Of a stretch of 64,000 nt of DNA, positions 45,151-52,446 are shown one piece after another. This DNA comes from Collinsella aerofaciens (GTDB lineage Bacteria > Actinomycetota > Coriobacteriia > Coriobacteriales > Coriobacteriaceae), in contig NZ_JADMUF010000004.1 in NCBI RefSeq assembly GCF_015546965.1, positions 62,001-126,000 on the forward strand. The letters are read 5' to 3'. A program made the position numbers and the translations under genes. How positions within the stretch are numbered: the first letter of the stretch is position 1; the number at the start of each line of letters is the position of its first letter. The notes beneath the pieces are model-generated. The model worked only from the letters and a program-made list of their open reading frames with translations. It was not told the DNA's origin and searched no databases.

Positions 45151-46437
45151 TTACCGTTCTGCAGCACGATCAAAATGTTTGTGTCCAAACAGCAGCAGCG
45201 CCGCGGGGACTGCCGTTACGACTATGCCCGCACCAACGAGCGTCTGCTGCACGCCAAATGTCGACGCCAGCCACGGGGCAATCGCCAGCGGGGCCACGCC
45301 GGCGAACATGTTGCCAAAGCCCATGACCGAGTTGACGCGACCGACCTGCCCGAGCGGCGCCGTCGTTTGCACGATGGTGTTGTGGAGCGGGTTGACGACG
45401 CCCCAGGCCACGCCCAGGGCGATCTGGCCGACAAGGGCCACGACCACGTACGGCGTGCCCACGTAAAGCAGGCTTCCCAGGCCCACGGACATGAGTGCCA
45501 CGAGCAGTGTTTTGAGGCTGACGAAGCGCGGCGGCATGCGGAGCGCCACCACGGCGCCCAACACCGCGCCCACACCGCTGGCCGAAGAAAGCCAGCCCAT
45601 CCACTCGACTCCGACGTGCAGGACGTCGCGATAGAAGAACGACTCCAGCGGATCGAAGGCGCCGTAGCCAAAGTTCGAAAGAAAGATGATGCAGAAGAGC
45701 AGGGCGAGGACGCTGTTGGTGAAGACCGTCTTGATGCTGGTCGCGAAGGTGGCGCGGGCGGACGTGCTGGAGTTGGAGCGGTTGGCTTGGCTTGCGCGCT
45801 CCCCTTCCTCCGCCGAATCGACGTTCTCCTGTCCGGCGACGCGACCTTCCTGCGACTTAAATCCCCAGCCGGCAATGAGCGCAAGCAGGGTGAACAGCAT
45901 CATGAGCACGAACACCGCGCGCGACGATGAAGCCGCCGCAACAAAGCCGCCCAGCGTGGGGCCGACGATGATGCTCACGTTGGAGAACATGGTGATGGTG
46001 GAGTTGATGTCTTTGAGCTCGACGGGGTCGTCGGTGAGGTAGGCAGGATAGGACGTGGCGATGGGCTGGGCAAATCCCATCACAAAACCTAAGAGCGCCG
46101 CGCCGGCAAGGACGATCCCGGTCGCGTCGCCAAAGGCGATGATCGCCGCACCCGTTGCCAGCGTGCCGACGATGCTCAACAGAAAATGGTGGCGAGGCCC
46201 CCAGGCGTCGAGCGCTGCACCGCCCGCAAAGGACCCCAGGATCACGAAGACGTTCATAAACAGGACGGCCAGCGACGTCGCGACGACCGAAGCGCCGTCC
46301 GCATAGGTGAGCGTTCCGATAACGCCGATAAAGTAGCTGGTTTGGAAGCCGGTATAGATGAGAAACCGCATTGCCACCAGGCGCTTGGCCTGAGCAGACA
46401 ACGACGAGTGAGATTTTGAGATTAGAGATAGGGACAT
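45151..46437 (-). CDS. MFS transporter
   Basis: 428 residues with about twelve hydrophobic segments and a central cytosolic loop rich in Ser/Gly/Glu (about 205-235). The loop between helices 2 and 3 reads GGAALDAWGPRHHFL, the MFS signature region. It resembles drug and multi-substrate efflux carriers of the MdfA/EntS-like type; the substrate is unknown. The ATG at 46437 has AAGGAG upstream; an ATG 13 codons earlier has none. Monocistronic, ending at a palindromic cluster. Confidence 0.85.
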   Translation of the reverse strand: MSLSLISKSHSSLSAQAKRLVAMRFLIYTGFQTSYFIGVIGTLTYADGASVVATSLAVLFMNVFVILGSFAGGAALDAWGPRHHFLLSIVGTLATGAAIIAFGDATGIVLAGAALLGFVMGFAQPIATSYPAYLTDDPVELKDINSTITMFSNVSIIVGPTLGGFVAAASSSRAVFVLMMLFTLLALIAGWGFKSQEGRVAGQENVDSAEEGERASQANRSNSSTSARATFATSIKTVFTNSVLALLFCIIFLSNFGYGAFDPLESFFYRDVLHVGVEWMGWLSSASGVGAVLGAVVALRMPPRFVSLKTLLVALMSVGLGSLLYVGTPYVVVALVGQIALGVAWGVVNPLHNTIVQTTAPLGQVGRVNSVMGFGNMFAGVAPLAIAPWLASTFGVQQTLVGAGIVVTAVPAALLLFGHKHFDRAAER

Positions 46438-46564
46438 GGGCGCTCCTTGTTGCATACGAATACGGGCCGCGGGCATTGACCGCCGACCATCGACTCAATC
46501 TTTTCGCATGCCACGTTAAGGACGCATCGGGCCCCTTCTCTCCGTCTTCGCCCGGATGAACTAC

Positions 46565-46642
46565 TTGGTAGATTTTAAGGCATGTCCCAAAAATCTACCA
46601 AAGCAAAAACCACCACAAAGGTGCCTGGCCCCTTTGTGGTGG
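46565..46642 (-). terminator. Two hairpins of the conserved-loop family upstream of the MFS gene
   Basis: TTGGTAGATTT (46565-46575) pairs with 46591-46601 around a loop containing GCATGTCCC. CCACCACAAAGG (46610-46621) pairs with 46631-46642 around GCCTGGCC. On the minus strand the second runs into TTTTTGC. Together with the next hairpin they form a cluster of three between the MFS gene and moaC-mobB. Confidence 0.65.
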
Positions 46643-46661
46643 AAGTGACGTTTGCCCAGAT

Positions 46662-46702
46662 AAAACCTGCCAAAATAAACCTGTCCCTTTTTGGCAGGTT
46701 TT
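46662..46702 (-). terminator. Hairpin overlapping the moaC-mobB stop codon
   Basis: AAAACCTGCCAAA (46662-46674) pairs perfectly with 46690-46702; the loop contains CCTGTCCC on the plus strand. The stem includes two bases of the gene's TAA stop codon (46701-46703). Minus-strand read-out ends in TTTT. Confidence 0.7.
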
Positions 46703-48002
46703 AGGCGAGATGATCTTGAATCAAATCACAGATGGCTCGGGCGTCGTTGATGTTGATGGCTCGGGTCGCAAAACCGGCATCGAAGGCCTGACGCGCCAGG
46801 GCCTCGTTGCAGGCAAGGGCCAGCGTGTGGCCATCGACTAGGTCGAGCGAGCTCTTGCCGCGCAGACGGTCGACACCGGAGCGCGCGACCACGATATTGT
46901 CGAAGCCCTCGGTCTTGTAGCCCTCGATGATCACCACGTCGACATCGTTGTAGCGCGACAGCAGCTCACGCGCGGGCATCTCGTCCTCCTCGCGCGTGTC
47001 GGCGTACTCCGCCCAGCGCGTGGCGCAGATAAGGCCCACGTGCTTGGATCCGGCCTGGTGATGGCGCCACGTATCCTTAGCGGGCACGTCGATATCAAAG
47101 CCGTGGTGCCCATGATGCTTGAGCGAACCCACGCGCAGGCCGCGGCGGGTGAGCTCGGCGATGACCTTCTCGACGAGCGTGGTCTTGCCCGAGTTTTGGT
47201 AGCCGATAAACGCGATCGCGGGGACGGCCGGCGCCGGAGCTGCGGGCGCAACGGCGACGGGTGCGCTCGCGGGCGCGGCACCGTCAGCGGCCACGGCCCC
47301 AACAGCAGCGGCCTGGCGCTCTGCACGATCCCACACACCCGAGCGGCCGCCCTCCTTGTGCAGCAGGCGCACGTCGACGATCTCCATGCCGCGATCGACC
47401 GCCTTGCACATGTCATAGATGGTCAGGCACGCGGCACTCGCGCCGGTCAGGGCCTCCATCTCAATGCCCGTCTTGCCCGTCACGCCGGCCGTAACCAGTA
47501 CGTGAAAGCCGACCTGTCCGTCCGCGCGCGCCTGCGCCCAGCCCTCGGGCACGTCCTCGGCCGGCGTCCCCGCCGCAGCGATGGGCGCAATGTCGCACTT
47601 GCTCTTGGTAATGAGCAACGGATGGCACATGGGAATGATGTCGCTCGTGCGCTTGATAGCCATGATGCCCGCCACGCGAGCGCAGGCAAGCACGTCGCCC
47701 TTTTTGGCGCGGTCCTGCAGCACCATGGTCTGCGTCTCGGGGTGCATGAGGATGGTGCCCTCGGCGATGGCGATGCGGTGCGTCTCGGCCTTGTCGGACA
47801 CGTCGACCATGCGTACCTCGCCCTTGGCGTCCACGTGCGTCAGCTCGTCGCGACGGGCGTCGCGGGCGGGCTCGGCGACAGCGTTGGCAGACGGCTGCGC
47901 GGCTGCGACGGCGGCGCCTTTGTTGGCAGCCGTGACTTTATGGGCAGACATCGCGGCCCTGCGAGCGGCCTTGGTGGCATCGGCGTACCTGCTCTTGGCC
48001 AT
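46701..48002 (-). CDS. moaC: MoaC-MobB fusion protein (molybdenum cofactor synthesis)
   Basis: 433 residues in two parts. A low-complexity Ala/Lys-rich leader (1-55) precedes MoaC (about 55-225), with LTHVDAKGEVRMVDVSDK, IPMCHPLLITKS (catalytic His), VTGKTGIEMEALTGASAA and LTIYDMCKAVD. An Ala/Pro linker follows (about 235-265), then MobB with P-loop AFIGYQNSGKTTLVEKV and KHHGHHGFDIDV. MoaC makes cyclic pyranopterin monophosphate with MoaA, encoded four bases upstream; MobB is a GTP-binding partner in attaching the nucleotide to molybdopterin. The ATG at 48002 uses the GGAGG inside the moaA end. Fusion of an early and a late step is unusual. Confidence 0.93.
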   Translation of the reverse strand: MAKSRYADATKAARRAAMSAHKVTAANKGAAVAAAQPSANAVAEPARDARRDELTHVDAKGEVRMVDVSDKAETHRIAIAEGTILMHPETQTMVLQDRAKKGDVLACARVAGIMAIKRTSDIIPMCHPLLITKSKCDIAPIAAAGTPAEDVPEGWAQARADGQVGFHVLVTAGVTGKTGIEMEALTGASAACLTIYDMCKAVDRGMEIVDVRLLHKEGGRSGVWDRAERQAAAVGAVAADGAAPASAPVAVAPAAPAPAVPAIAFIGYQNSGKTTLVEKVIAELTRRGLRVGSLKHHGHHGFDIDVPAKDTWRHHQAGSKHVGLICATRWAEYADTREEDEMPARELLSRYNDVDVVIIEGYKTEGFDNIVVARSGVDRLRGKSSLDLVDGHTLALACNEALARQAFDAGFATRAININDARAICDLIQDHLA

Positions 48003-48006
48003 ATGA

Positions 48007-49062
48007 TCATCCTCCGATTTGGGACATAAATCGTTGCGTGCCCTCAATTATCGCGTGTTCCTGCGGTTTGTGGGCCACGGCATCGCGCCAAATCGAAAGT
48101 ACCTGCATATCATCACCACGGTGCAGCGCCTCACGCACCGAATACTCGGCATCGCTGAACAGGCAGGGGCGCACACTGCCGTCCGCCGTCAGGCGCAAAC
48201 GGTTGCAGCTCGCGCAAAAATGGTTGGACATGGCGCTAATGAAACCGACCGTGCCCGCCGCGCCCGGAAAGCGCCAGTAGCGCGCGGGACCGGCACCGGC
48301 GGGGGTGTCGCTCATGTCGAGCGGCTCGAGCTCACCCAGACCCGCCGCCGTCGCCGCGGCATCGATGCGCGCCCGCAGCTCATCGCTCGGAATGGTGTCG
48401 CTCGCGTCCCACAGCTCGGGATTGAGCGCAGGCGTATGCGGATCCACGGCGCAATGCGAGCTCGTGCGCTCGTCGCCGATGGGCATGTACTCTATAAACC
48501 GCAGGTGAATGGGACGGTCGACAGTCAGGCGCGCAAGGGCCGCCACGTCCTGGTTGAGTCGACGCACGACCACGCAGTTAAGCTTAACTGGCTCAAAGCC
48601 CCAGGCCAGCGCCGCATCGATGCCGGCCATGGTTTGCTCGAGCCGACCCAGGCGCGTAATCTTGCCAAACATCGCGGGGTCGAGGGTGTCGAGCGAAATG
48701 TTAACGCGATCGAGCCCCGCATCTTTGAGCTGTGGTGCCAGTTGGGGCAACAGGGCGCCGTTGGTGGTAAGCGAGATGTCCTGGATCTGCGGAATCGCGC
48801 GAATGTCGCGGATGAGCGGGATGATGCGGCGGCTGACCAGCGGCTCGCCACCCGTCAGGCGCACGCGGCGGATGCCCTCCCCCGCCACCAGGCGCACAAA
48901 GCGGGCAATTTCCTCGGCACTGAGGAGTTCATCGTGCGCACGCGGGGCCACGCCGTCGGCGGGCATGCAGTAAATGCAACGGAAATTGCATTTGTCAGTT
49001 ACGGCAATGCGCAGGTAGTTGATATCGCGGCCAAAACCATCATGTTGCACGCGCCCGTCCAC
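48007..49062 (-). CDS. moaA: GTP 3',8-cyclase
   Basis: 351 residues. The radical-SAM cluster motif is CNFRCIYC (near residues 25-32); the second C-terminal cluster is in NHFCASCNRLRLTADGSVRPC; the C-terminus ends in IGG, the essential MoaA Gly-Gly tail. It turns GTP into 3',8-cyclo-GTP, the substrate of MoaC encoded next. A GTG start at 49062 follows GGGAGGG. No molybdoenzyme or moaE/moeA gene is in the window, so the pathway continues elsewhere. The gene lies between a 65-nt palindrome and the moaC-mobB gene. Confidence 0.96.
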   Translation of the reverse strand: MDGRVQHDGFGRDINYLRIAVTDKCNFRCIYCMPADGVAPRAHDELLSAEEIARFVRLVAGEGIRRVRLTGGEPLVSRRIIPLIRDIRAIPQIQDISLTTNGALLPQLAPQLKDAGLDRVNISLDTLDPAMFGKITRLGRLEQTMAGIDAALAWGFEPVKLNCVVVRRLNQDVAALARLTVDRPIHLRFIEYMPIGDERTSSHCAVDPHTPALNPELWDASDTIPSDELRARIDAAATAAGLGELEPLDMSDTPAGAGPARYWRFPGAAGTVGFISAMSNHFCASCNRLRLTADGSVRPCLFSDAEYSVREALHRGDDMQVLSIWRDAVAHKPQEHAIIEGTQRFMSQIGG

Positions 49063-49193
49063 GCAGCCCTCCCCTCGCGCAGCAATTTATTCTTCGGGAA
49101 ACATAATACCCCACAAGAGAATCGTGCCGACACGCGTACGACAGGACAGGCCATTCGAGCAAGAAGGGCTTCCCGAGCCCATCTTCAGCATTC

Positions 49194-49258
49194 AAACCGT
49201 CCCAACATTCGATGTTTTTCCCGATATTGGCAAAAAACGTCAAATGTTGGGACGGTTT
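49194..49258 (-). repeat. 65-nt palindromic element, copy 2
   Basis: Arms 49194-49209 and 49243-49258 pair perfectly over 16 bp, then continue for ten more with two mismatches. The centre is CCCGATATTGG. Same length and same arm ends as the copies at 34552 and 50434. It lies 37 bases after the stop of the 49296 gene on the minus strand. Confidence 0.8.
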
Positions 49259-49295
49259 AGGTGTTCGCAGAGCTCGAAAGACGAGCTAGACGCCC

Positions 49296-50333
49296 CTAGA
49301 GGCCGCCATTCCAGTGCCGAATCACGAATTCCCGCAGGTCATTCTGCCGTTTCTGAAACACCTCGCTTCGGTCGCATTTGAGACCCATAGCGAGCGCGAT
49401 GGCATTCATCGTCCGGTGCAATTGCAGCTGATGGGCAAACTGAGTCCCGGTGAGGACGATCATCCTAAAGCCCAGCGCGCTCAGCACGGTCATACGCTCC
49501 GCATCCGACGCGCTGCGCTGTTTATCAAGATGGTCCGAGCCGTTGTATTCAATCCCCGTACCACTCGCAGGCGCATATACGTCAATCTCGAAATACCCGG
49601 ACTTAGCGAGATACTTGAACTCGTTGGGAACATCGACCCGATGGTTGAGCTCGATCTTGGCGTATCCCAGCCCTCCCTGGGAACGTTTTGCTACGACCAT
49701 GATTGCGGTGGCCGTCTCCATAGGCGAACGGGCAGCGTCCTTTACACGCTTGAGCAACGAGGCCGCGCGTTTCACGCCTCGACGCGAAGGATTCTGCTCG
49801 CAAAAAGTACGCAGGTCGGCGACGGCATATCGCTGCGAGGCCTCGACATAATCATCGCTCGACAGATGGTTAAGGTGATACCGAGCACACACTTCAAATC
49901 CGTACTCAAGCTGCTCGAGCTCGCTCATCCACGAGCCCGCCTGGACAAAGCACATGGCCTCATCAACCACCAGAAGACCCTCTGCCACCTCGATAAGATG
50001 ATCCGAAGGTATGGGCGCCCCAAACACATGGCGTCGGAGACCCGCCGGCCGAGAGCGTTCAAAATCGAAGCTAACCAGCGTATCAATACGGTCGAGTTCC
50101 TCTTGAGGAATACCAAGTGAGACCAGATAGTCGGCGACAATCTCGACCGCTGCAGATATCCTCAATCCCTTGGCATCGAGCCCCAATTTGGGGAGGCTCG
50201 CAGTCGGCTCCACCTCGCCAGCAAATGAGTCTTCGTCGTATAGGCTGCTTGCTCGCGAGAGCGGCTCGAACAGGCGCGCCACGTTGTGGTACAGCCAGGC
50301 AGTCTTATGGGACAGGACGATCGGCAGGTCCAT
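49296..50333 (-). CDS. Hypothetical protein with DUF559/Vsr-like endonuclease fold at the C-terminus
   Basis: 345 residues, not clearly recognised. The C-terminal third has a PD-(D/E)XK-type core: YFEIDVYAPASGTGIEYNG (Asp and Glu near 250-263), HLDKQRSASDAERMTVLSA and LGFRMIVLTGTQF, the order of DUF559 and Vsr nucleases. The N-terminal 200 residues are helical with VEIVADYLVSLGIP, comparable to large coriobacterial proteins in which an AbiEi-like winged helix precedes DUF559. GGAGG precedes the ATG. Monocistronic, between palindromic elements on both sides. A defence or regulatory role is only a guess. Confidence 0.6.
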   Translation of the reverse strand: MDLPIVLSHKTAWLYHNVARLFEPLSRASSLYDEDSFAGEVEPTASLPKLGLDAKGLRISAAVEIVADYLVSLGIPQEELDRIDTLVSFDFERSRPAGLRRHVFGAPIPSDHLIEVAEGLLVVDEAMCFVQAGSWMSELEQLEYGFEVCARYHLNHLSSDDYVEASQRYAVADLRTFCEQNPSRRGVKRAASLLKRVKDAARSPMETATAIMVVAKRSQGGLGYAKIELNHRVDVPNEFKYLAKSGYFEIDVYAPASGTGIEYNGSDHLDKQRSASDAERMTVLSALGFRMIVLTGTQFAHQLQLHRTMNAIALAMGLKCDRSEVFQKRQNDLREFVIRHWNGGL

Positions 50334-50433
50334 GAGCCCTCCAATGGAGTCAGATAACCAACCTTATTCCCCTGCTCACGGATTCGCACACTTCCACGTA
50401 CAAGAAAGCATTCCACCCGTACGAGCGACAGAA

Positions 50434-50498
50434 AAACCGTCCCAAAAATCGATGCTTTTCTTCAATATCGAGAAAAACATCGATTATTGGGACGGTTT
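50434..50498 (-). repeat. 65-nt palindromic element, copy 3
   Basis: Arms of 21 bp (50434-50454 with 50478-50498) match at 20 positions and continue into A/T-rich sequence. It is 50 bases after the ABC exporter stop codon. On the minus strand the stem runs into TTTTTC, so this copy could terminate transcription. Confidence 0.8.
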
Positions 50499-50547
50499 GG
50501 GGCGAGGTGAGAGGTCGGAGGGCCAGAGCAAGCCGCACTCCAACGGG

Positions 50548-52446
50548 TTAATCCAGCTCCTTCAATCCGTGTGCCAGCTGCCAGTATTCCCCGTGCTGGG
50601 CGAGGAGCTCCTCGTGGGTACCGCGTTCAATGATGCGGCCGTGTTCGAGGACCATGATGGCATCGGCGTCGCGGACGGTGGACAGGCGGTGCGCGATCAT
50701 AAACGTGGTGCGTCCGCGCATGATGTGGTCCATGCCGCGCTCGATGAGCTTTTCGGTGCGCGTGTCGATGGAGCTTGTCGCCTCGTCCAGGATGAGCACC
50801 GGCGGATCGGCCACGGCCACGCGCGCGATGGCGAGCAGTTGGCGTTGGCCCTGTGACAGGTTGGCGCCGTCCGCGGTCACCGGCGTGTCGTAGCCTTGTG
50901 GCAAGCGGCGGATAAACGAGTCGGCGCAGGCGGCCTCGGCGGCGGCGCGCACTTCCTCGTCGGTCGCGTCGAGCTTGCCAAAGCGGATGTTCTGCGCAAT
51001 GGTGCCGCTAAACAGGTGCGTATCCTGCAACACAATGCCGAGCGACCCACGCAAGCTGGCCTTGGCGATGTGCTTGACGTCGATGCCGTCGTACGTGATC
51101 TCGCCGTCATCGACCTCGTAGAAGCGGTTGATGAGGTTGGTGATGGTCGTCTTTCCGGCGCCCGTCGAGCCCACAAAGGCGATCTTTTGTCCCGGCTTGG
51201 CAAACAGGTTGAGGTCCGTGAGCACGCGCGTGCCCGGCACGTACGAAAAGTCCACGGCATGGAAGCGCACGTCGCCGGCAAGCGGCACGAGGCCGGTGAC
51301 AAGCTCGGTACCGTCGGCGGCCACCGCACGGCCTGCGTCATCGACCGAGGCCACGTCGTGCAGATGCCCGTACGCGCCCACGCCACGGCCCTCGGGAATC
51401 TTCCACGCCCATGCAGACTCGCCCGTCTGCACCAGCTCCACGCAGCCCTCGTCCACCTCGGGCTCAAGGTCCATTGCGGCAAACAGGCGCTCGGCACCGG
51501 CCAGCGCGTTGAGCAAAAAGTTGCCCAGCTGCGTAAACTGGTTGATGGGCATTGCCGCCTGGCGCACAAAGACCAGGTAGCTCGCGAGCGCGCCCACGTC
51601 GGCCAGGCCGTTGATGCAGAGCATACCGCCCGCCACCGCGACGATCGCGTAGTTGGCATACCCAATCACCACGGTCATGGGAACCATCGAGTTGGCGTAG
51701 GCCTGCGCGGCGCCACCGGTGCGGCGCAGCTCCTGGTTGCGCGCGTCAAAACCGGCCACGTTGGCTTGCTCGTGGTTAAAGACCTTGATGACCTTTTGGC
51801 CCGAGACCATCTCCTCAACGTATCCGTCCAGGTCGCCGAGCGATGCCTGCTGGGCGGCAAAGAAGCGCTTGGAGCGAATGCCCGAGTAGCGCGCGTACAG
51901 CACAATGGCCGCGTCGCGCACAAGCGTGATAATCGTGAGCTGCCAGTTGAGGATGATGAGCATGGCCGTAGTGCCGATCACCTGGATCGTCGCCTGAATC
52001 ACGTTGGCAAAGCTGTTGTTGAATGCCTCGGAGACGGTATCGACGTCGTTGGTGAAGAAGCTCATGATGTTGCCCGAGCGCGTGCTGTCGAAATAGCTGA
52101 GCGGCAGCGTCTGGATATGCGCGAACAGGTCGCGGCGAATGTCGGACACCACGCGCTGGGCTGCGCGCACCATAATCTGCGAGTAACCCAGGGCCGAGAG
52201 CACACCCGCGGCGTAGATGATTGCCGTGAGGATAACCTGCTTGGCGAGCAGCTCCTCGCCACCCGTGGCAAGACCGTTGACGATAGGGCGCACCATGTAG
52301 GTGCCGGCGAGGCTCGCAATGGCTGCGACAGAGGCAAGCACACCCACTGCCAGCAGCGAAAACTTGGCATGGCCCATATAGCTGAGCAAACGGCGGAGCG
52401 TCTGCCCCAGATTGGCCGGGCGGGCCTGAGCAGATGTCTTAGGCAC
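50548..52446 (-). CDS. ABC exporter subunit, catalytic ATPase site intact
   Basis: 632 residues: six predicted membrane helices (about 25-330), a long linker with SAWAWKIPEGRGVGAYG, then the ATPase with Walker A GSTGAGKTTITNL, signature NLSQGQRQLLAIARV and Walker B VLILDEATSSIDTRT (catalytic Glu present). The GTG start overlaps the end of the partner gene by eight bases. It forms a heterodimer with the next protein, in the style of LmrCD/BmrCD multidrug exporters. Next to a MATE pump with a MerR regulator, drug export is a sensible guess, but the substrate is not known. Confidence 0.88.
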   Translation of the reverse strand: MPKTSAQARPANLGQTLRRLLSYMGHAKFSLLAVGVLASVAAIASLAGTYMVRPIVNGLATGGEELLAKQVILTAIIYAAGVLSALGYSQIMVRAAQRVVSDIRRDLFAHIQTLPLSYFDSTRSGNIMSFFTNDVDTVSEAFNNSFANVIQATIQVIGTTAMLIILNWQLTIITLVRDAAIVLYARYSGIRSKRFFAAQQASLGDLDGYVEEMVSGQKVIKVFNHEQANVAGFDARNQELRRTGGAAQAYANSMVPMTVVIGYANYAIVAVAGGMLCINGLADVGALASYLVFVRQAAMPINQFTQLGNFLLNALAGAERLFAAMDLEPEVDEGCVELVQTGESAWAWKIPEGRGVGAYGHLHDVASVDDAGRAVAADGTELVTGLVPLAGDVRFHAVDFSYVPGTRVLTDLNLFAKPGQKIAFVGSTGAGKTTITNLINRFYEVDDGEITYDGIDVKHIAKASLRGSLGIVLQDTHLFSGTIAQNIRFGKLDATDEEVRAAAEAACADSFIRRLPQGYDTPVTADGANLSQGQRQLLAIARVAVADPPVLILDEATSSIDTRTEKLIERGMDHIMRGRTTFMIAHRLSTVRDADAIMVLEHGRIIERGTHEELLAQHGEYWQLAHGLKELD

